From positions 1 through 5,586 of the forward strand of contig JAESUN010000314.1 of NCBI GenBank assembly GCA_016763045.1: a DNA stretch of 5,586 nt. The letters run 5' to 3'. The DNA comes from Opitutaceae bacterium (GTDB lineage Bacteria > Verrucomicrobiota > Verrucomicrobiia > Opitutales > Opitutaceae). The position numbers and the translations under genes are program-made. Positions 1 through 5,586 of this stretch are shown in pieces; position 1 is the stretch's first letter, and each line of letters opens with the position of its first letter. The notes under the pieces are model-generated. The model was not told the DNA's origin and did no database searches. It saw only the letters and a program-made list of their open reading frames with translations.

Positions 1-3000
1 GATACTCTTTTCGTCCTCGATGAGCCCTCTGTGGGCTTACATTCCCGAGATATTGAGAGATTGATCGACATCGTTCGAAACCTCACTCAAGCAGGCAATA
101 CGGTTGTCGTCGTCGAGCACGACGAAGCCATGCTCTGCGCCGCAGACCATATCATCGAAATAGGCCCCAAGCCTGGCCGCGAAGGTGGTGAGATTGTTTT
201 TCAGGGAACCGTTCCCCAAATGCTCAAGTCGGAGAAAAGTCTCACGGGCCAATACTTCTCCGGACGCAAAACATTGGATGCGCCAAAAAAACGAAGGATA
301 GAAGACGCAGGTAAGTCCTACCCCTACCTTTCGCTCAAAGGTATCCAAAAACACAATATAAACAACCTCGATATCCGTATCCCACTCCAACGCATGGTCT
401 GTTTAACCGGAGTGTCTGGATCGGGAAAATCGACCTTATTGAACTCCGCTATTTATCAGGGCATTCGGAGTAAATCTGGAAAAATCGCGCAAGACGTTGC
501 TTCCATTACGGAAATCAACTGTGATCTACCTTTGGATCAAGTTGTCCTAGTCGATCAATCACCCATCAGTCGCACTCCCCGATCCAACTCTGCTCTCTAC
601 GTCGATATCTGGACATACATTCGAGAGCTCTTTGGCAAAACATCAGAAGCCAAACAGCAGGGTTTCACGGCCTCCAGCTTTTCATTTAATCATGGCGATG
701 GACGATGTGATCATTGCCAGGGGCTCGGTTACGAACGGATTGAGATGCAGTTTCTCTCCACCGTTTTCACCCCCTGCCCCATCTGTGAGAGTAAACGCTT
801 CAAACCCGAGACACTTTCCATCCTCTGGTCAGATCACAGTATCGCCGATATACTTGATCTCACCATTAAGGATGCTCTCACGCTTTTTAAGGATCATGCC
901 CGTATTCGTTCCCGCCTCGAGACTCTTACCGCTGTCGGCCTCGATTACCTCACCTTAGGGCAGCCTCTCAATACCTTGTCCGGCGGGGAATCGCAACGAC
1001 TCAAACTAGTCAAATACCTAGGAGGGATTTCGGCTGACAGCGAAGGCTCACTCCTTCTCCTCGATGAGCCCACTACAGGGCTTCACCGCCACGATGTTAA
1101 ACGACTGATTTCAACACTCCAAAAACTCATCGATAATGGACACAGCATCATTCTGGTTGAACATAATCTCGATGTCATCAAATCCGCAGACTGGGTCATT
1201 GAACTGGGCCCCGACGCCGGGATAAATGGCGGAAAAATCGTCTGCGAAGGAACACCCGAACAGGTAGCCGCTTCCAAATGTGTTTCAGCCATTTATCTCC
1301 AGGAAGCCCTTGGGGCGAAACAGATCACCCAAACAAAGAAAAAACAAAAATCGGAAAAAGTTAAGAAGCAGAAAAATCTCGGTTATATTGAAGTCATTGG
1401 CGCACGTGAGAACAATCTGAAGAACCTCTCCATTCAGATCCCTCATCGAAAGTTATCCGTTGTCACAGGGGTGTCCGGCTCAGGAAAATCAACTCTCGCT
1501 TTTGATATTATTTTCGGAGAAGGCCAGCGACGATTCATGGAGTCCATGTCTCCCTATGCACGTCAATTCGTGGAACAGCTCCCCCGACCCGCCATTGATC
1601 GTCTGACCGGTATCCCACCAACCATTGCCATCGAGCAGAGGATGACTCGAGGCAGTCGAAAATCGACCGTCGCAACGATCACCGAAACAGCCCAATACCT
1701 GAGACTTCTCTTTTCAAAAATCGGTATTCAACACAACCCTACAAGCGGCAAGGCCGTCCTTTCCCAAACCTATAGTCAGCTCCTCAAACGATTAGGCAGC
1801 AGCTTAGAGTCCTCCAAAGCCAAGAAAGCCAGCAGCCTCTTTCTTTTTGCACCTTTAATTCGCGGTCGAAAAGGACATCACGAACCTATCTCCACGTGGA
1901 TAGAAGATCATTATTATGAATTCATGCGCATTGATGGGACAATAACCAGAGTCTCCGAGTTCCAGAAGCTCGATCGCTACAAAGAGCACGATATCGAAGT
2001 CTCCGTAACCAATTTCAAAACACAAAACCCTAAGACACGTAAGCAGTCCACTGAAACGGCTCTCAAAGAAGCCTTACGTCTCGGCAAAGGATCTTGTTTT
2101 CTCTCGGATCAAACCGGCACTATTCTAGCCTGGTTCTCTACCACTCGGACAGACGAAGAAACCGGCGAAGCCTTCCCTGAGCTCGATCCCAAGCATTTTT
2201 CCTTCAACTCACCCAAAGGATGGTGCCCCACTTGCAGAGGACATGGTCGCATCTTTCCCTGGATGCTTGAACCATCTGCAGATTCAGATCTCCCCCCTAT
2301 CCTGGCAGATTTGACCCGAAAAGCAGATCCTGACGAAATAGAATCTCTGACAGGTAGCCTCTGCCCAGAATGCAAAGGAGAACGCTTAAATCGCCTCAGC
2401 CGTTCCGTTCGTATTTCACTCAAAAACAAAACAGCTCTCTCCTTGCCAGAGCTCCTCCGAATGGAGCCGGATAAACTGATCCAGACGATGGCCCAGCTAA
2501 AACTCGATCGAAGAGGCAAAGCGATCGCCACAGCTATTCTCCCCGAAATCACAGAACGATTAAAGTTCATGGGGAACGTTGGGCTCAACTACCTTTGCCT
2601 GGATCGCCCGACCGATACTCTTTCAGGAGGGGAAGCCCAACGAATCCGTCTCGCCTCACAATTAGGCACGAATCTCGCCGGAGTTCTATACGTTCTCGAT
2701 GAGCCCAGTATTGGACTACATGCCCGCGACAATGAACGCCTCATACAGATGCTCGAAGCCCTTCGTGACAAAGGGAACACTCTACTTGTAGTCGAGCACG
2801 ACGACGCCATCATGGAAAGAGCCGACAACATCATCGACCTCGGACCAGGCGCAGGCATTCATGGAGGACATCTCCTGGCCAATGGCAGTCTCGCTGAACT
2901 CAAGAAAAACAAAAACTCTCTTACCGGACATTATCTAAGTAAGAGCATTGCCCACCCTCTCAACCAAAGCTACCGGCCTCTTCCACCTGGGAAAACGAAT

Positions 3001-4107
3001 CCTAAATCCGATCAGTGGCTTACCCTGAATAAGGTTTCTTTCAGAAATCTCAAAAAGCAAACCCTACACCTCCCCATCGCTCGTCTTATCATGGTGGCGG
3101 GTGTTTCTGGAGCCGGAAAATCAACACTTATCCGTGACCTTCTAGGGCCTGTGATCGACACAGCGATTAAAAACAAAACAAAGAAGCTGACCGGCAAAGC
3201 CTTCCTCGAAAAACGAAAAGACTTTGCCACTTTCTATCAGGAAAACCAGCAAGCCTCCTCCATCCCTTTTGGAGAACTCACCAATGGAGACCGCTTCAAA
3301 AAAGTGATCGAAGTGGATCAATCCCCTATTGGAAAAACACCTCGTTCCACCCCTGCAACCTACTTAGGCTCCTTCGACATCATTCGCACCTTCTTTGCCT
3401 CTCTACCCGAATCAAAGATCCATGGATACAAACCGGGACGCTTTTCCTTTAATACCCATGGAGGCCGTTGCGAAACCTGCAAAGGAGCCGGACGAATCAA
3501 ACTGGAGATGGACTTTCTCCCGGATGCGTACCTCCCCTGTGATGATTGCCAGGGATCCCGTTACAGCTCCGAATTGGCTGATATTACCTGGAAAGGAAAA
3601 TCCATCGCTCAGATCCTTGCTCTCACCTTCGAAGAAGCAGCTGAATTCTTTGACTTCCACAGTCAGTTAAAAGATACGATGCGACTCATGGTGGACACCG
3701 GACTCGGTTACCTGAACCTCGGTCAGAGCAGCCCAACCCTCTCAGGCGGAGAAGCCCAACGCCTTAAACTCGTCACCGAACTAGCCAAAGGCCTTCAAAC
3801 CTACACAGAACGATCACGCGGCATCCGACCTCAAAATCTGTATATTCTGGAAGAACCAACTATCGGCCTTCATCTCAGCGACTGCGAAAAACTCATCCAC
3901 GTTCTTCATCGCCTGGTCGATCAAGGGCACACTGTTATCGTGATCGAGCACCATGCGGATCTATTGGCTGAAGCGGACTATCTCGTGGAAGTAGGTCCTG
4001 AAGGCGGACCAGGTGGAGGCAAAATCCTCTACCAAGGAAACCTCAAAGGACTTTTAAAAAACAAACAAAGCCCAACCAGACCCTACCTGGTAAGCAAAAT
4101 CAGTTAA
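1..4107 (+). CDS. uvrA: Tandem double-length UvrA-family protein, excinuclease ABC subunit A (5' partial)
   Basis: UvrA is the cytoplasmic ATPase that detects DNA lesions and loads UvrB in nucleotide excision repair. The frame is open at base 1, so the start is upstream; 1368 residues and a TAA stop are visible (numbering from base 1). Unit 1: Walker B FVLDEP (4-9) and H-loop His40 of domain I. Domain II then has Walker A GVSGSGKST (137-145), DQSPISRTPRS, zinc cysteines CDHC/CPIC (236-262), signature LSGGESQR (326-333) and LLLLDEP (351-357). A Lys-rich linker (441-459) follows. Unit 2: Walker A (490-498), UvrB-binding-like region (about 575-690), CPTC (742-745), CPEC (788-791), LSGGEAQR (874-881), LYVLDEP (896-902), then domain II with GVSGAGKST (1034-1042), zinc cysteines (1157-1183), signature (1247-1254) and LYILEEP (1280-1286). 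Normal UvrA is about 940 residues; the full protein is probably 1850-1900 (inferred). Family assignment is firm; whether it replaces or accompanies a standard UvrA is unknown. Confidence 0.95.
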   Translation, partial: DTLFVLDEPSVGLHSRDIERLIDIVRNLTQAGNTVVVVEHDEAMLCAADHIIEIGPKPGREGGEIVFQGTVPQMLKSEKSLTGQYFSGRKTLDAPKKRRIEDAGKSYPYLSLKGIQKHNINNLDIRIPLQRMVCLTGVSGSGKSTLLNSAIYQGIRSKSGKIAQDVASITEINCDLPLDQVVLVDQSPISRTPRSNSALYVDIWTYIRELFGKTSEAKQQGFTASSFSFNHGDGRCDHCQGLGYERIEMQFLSTVFTPCPICESKRFKPETLSILWSDHSIADILDLTIKDALTLFKDHARIRSRLETLTAVGLDYLTLGQPLNTLSGGESQRLKLVKYLGGISADSEGSLLLLDEPTTGLHRHDVKRLISTLQKLIDNGHSIILVEHNLDVIKSADWVIELGPDAGINGGKIVCEGTPEQVAASKCVSAIYLQEALGAKQITQTKKKQKSEKVKKQKNLGYIEVIGARENNLKNLSIQIPHRKLSVVTGVSGSGKSTLAFDIIFGEGQRRFMESMSPYARQFVEQLPRPAIDRLTGIPPTIAIEQRMTRGSRKSTVATITETAQYLRLLFSKIGIQHNPTSGKAVLSQTYSQLLKRLGSSLESSKAKKASSLFLFAPLIRGRKGHHEPISTWIEDHYYEFMRIDGTITRVSEFQKLDRYKEHDIEVSVTNFKTQNPKTRKQSTETALKEALRLGKGSCFLSDQTGTILAWFSTTRTDEETGEAFPELDPKHFSFNSPKGWCPTCRGHGRIFPWMLEPSADSDLPPILADLTRKADPDEIESLTGSLCPECKGERLNRLSRSVRISLKNKTALSLPELLRMEPDKLIQTMAQLKLDRRGKAIATAILPEITERLKFMGNVGLNYLCLDRPTDTLSGGEAQRIRLASQLGTNLAGVLYVLDEPSIGLHARDNERLIQMLEALRDKGNTLLVVEHDDAIMERADNIIDLGPGAGIHGGHLLANGSLAELKKNKNSLTGHYLSKSIAHPLNQSYRPLPPGKTNPKSDQWLTLNKVSFRNLKKQTLHLPIARLIMVAGVSGAGKSTLIRDLLGPVIDTAIKNKTKKLTGKAFLEKRKDFATFYQENQQASSIPFGELTNGDRFKKVIEVDQSPIGKTPRSTPATYLGSFDIIRTFFASLPESKIHGYKPGRFSFNTHGGRCETCKGAGRIKLEMDFLPDAYLPCDDCQGSRYSSELADITWKGKSIAQILALTFEEAAEFFDFHSQLKDTMRLMVDTGLGYLNLGQSSPTLSGGEAQRLKLVTELAKGLQTYTERSRGIRPQNLYILEEPTIGLHLSDCEKLIHVLHRLVDQGHTVIVIEHHADLLAEADYLVEVGPEGGPGGGKILYQGNLKGLLKNKQSPTRPYLVSKIS

Positions 4108-4118
4108 GCGCCTACAGG

Positions 4119-4162
4119 ACAAAAAGACCCCCTCTCACTCGTTTTCACGTCACAAAAAGACC
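4119..4162. repeat. 11-bp direct repeat ACAAAAAGACC, two copies 33 bp apart
   Basis: Exact copies of ACAAAAAGACC occupy 4119-4129 and 4152-4162, in the gap between the UvrA stop and enolase. The 33-bp period is close to three turns of B-DNA, so both copies would face nearly the same side of the helix. This is compatible with a paired protein-binding site. The motif is A-rich and short, so chance is possible. No known operator is recognised. Confidence 0.4.
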
Positions 4163-4166
4163 AATA

Positions 4167-5569
<1,403 letters not shown>

Positions 5570-5586
5570 GGATCACCCTTCCTTTA

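Noticed and set aside
2109..2588. Minus-strand open frame of 159 codons inside the UvrA gene
   Set aside because: It lies entirely opposite conserved UvrA coding sequence, is rich in Ser and Arg as expected of a shadow frame, and has no recognisable domain. The shorter overlapping frames on both strands were rejected for the same reason.
1..4107. Recent tandem duplication or assembly artefact explaining the double UvrA
   Set aside because: The two units are strongly diverged in protein and DNA sequence, with different insertions and cysteine patterns, so there is no repeated DNA to misassemble. The frame is continuous with no disrupted motif at the junction.
1..4107. Membrane ABC transporter or ABC-F protein
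   Set aside because: There are no membrane segments. The zinc cysteine pairs, DQSPI-RTPRS blocks and DEPS-GLH-RD Walker B contexts are specific to UvrA.
5570..5586. Terminator or next gene after enolase
   Set aside because: Only 17 bases follow the stop codon, with no hairpin or start signal that can be judged.

Overview
This window carries two co-directional plus-strand genes separated by a 145-nt gap, and nothing on the minus strand that I would call a gene. Base composition looks near 50% GC and even across the window, with no mobile element, RNA gene, CRISPR array or prophage signal. The first gene encodes a double-length UvrA protein. As far as I recall, this architecture occurs in Chlamydiae, Verrucomicrobiota relatives and some Proteobacteria. 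That makes a PVC-type bacterium, perhaps a verrucomicrobial lineage, a reasonable but unproven guess.

Positions 1-4107 hold the 3' part of the tandem UvrA gene. The reading frame is already open at base 1, inside the Walker B motif of the first ATPase domain, so roughly 500 N-terminal residues lie upstream. The visible 1368 residues contain the end of ATPase domain I and all of domain II of the first UvrA unit, a lysine-rich linker, and a complete second unit. The second unit is divergent: one cysteine pair of its first zinc module is absent, its insertion domain is much reduced, and its last Walker B has Glu for Asp.

Positions 4108-4252 are intergenic. They contain an 11-bp direct repeat spaced 33 bp apart, a 6-bp inverted repeat around a -10-like hexamer, a 10-bp palindrome and a weak ribosome binding site. 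Positions 4253-5569 hold a complete enolase gene with all catalytic residues and an unusual 12-residue insertion. The last 17 bases are too short to interpret.

The two genes do not share a pathway: UvrA acts in nucleotide excision repair, enolase in glycolysis. The gap is long enough for enolase to have its own promoter. I found no convincing new multi-gene system here. The points most worth checking are the asymmetry of the two UvrA units and the enolase insertion.
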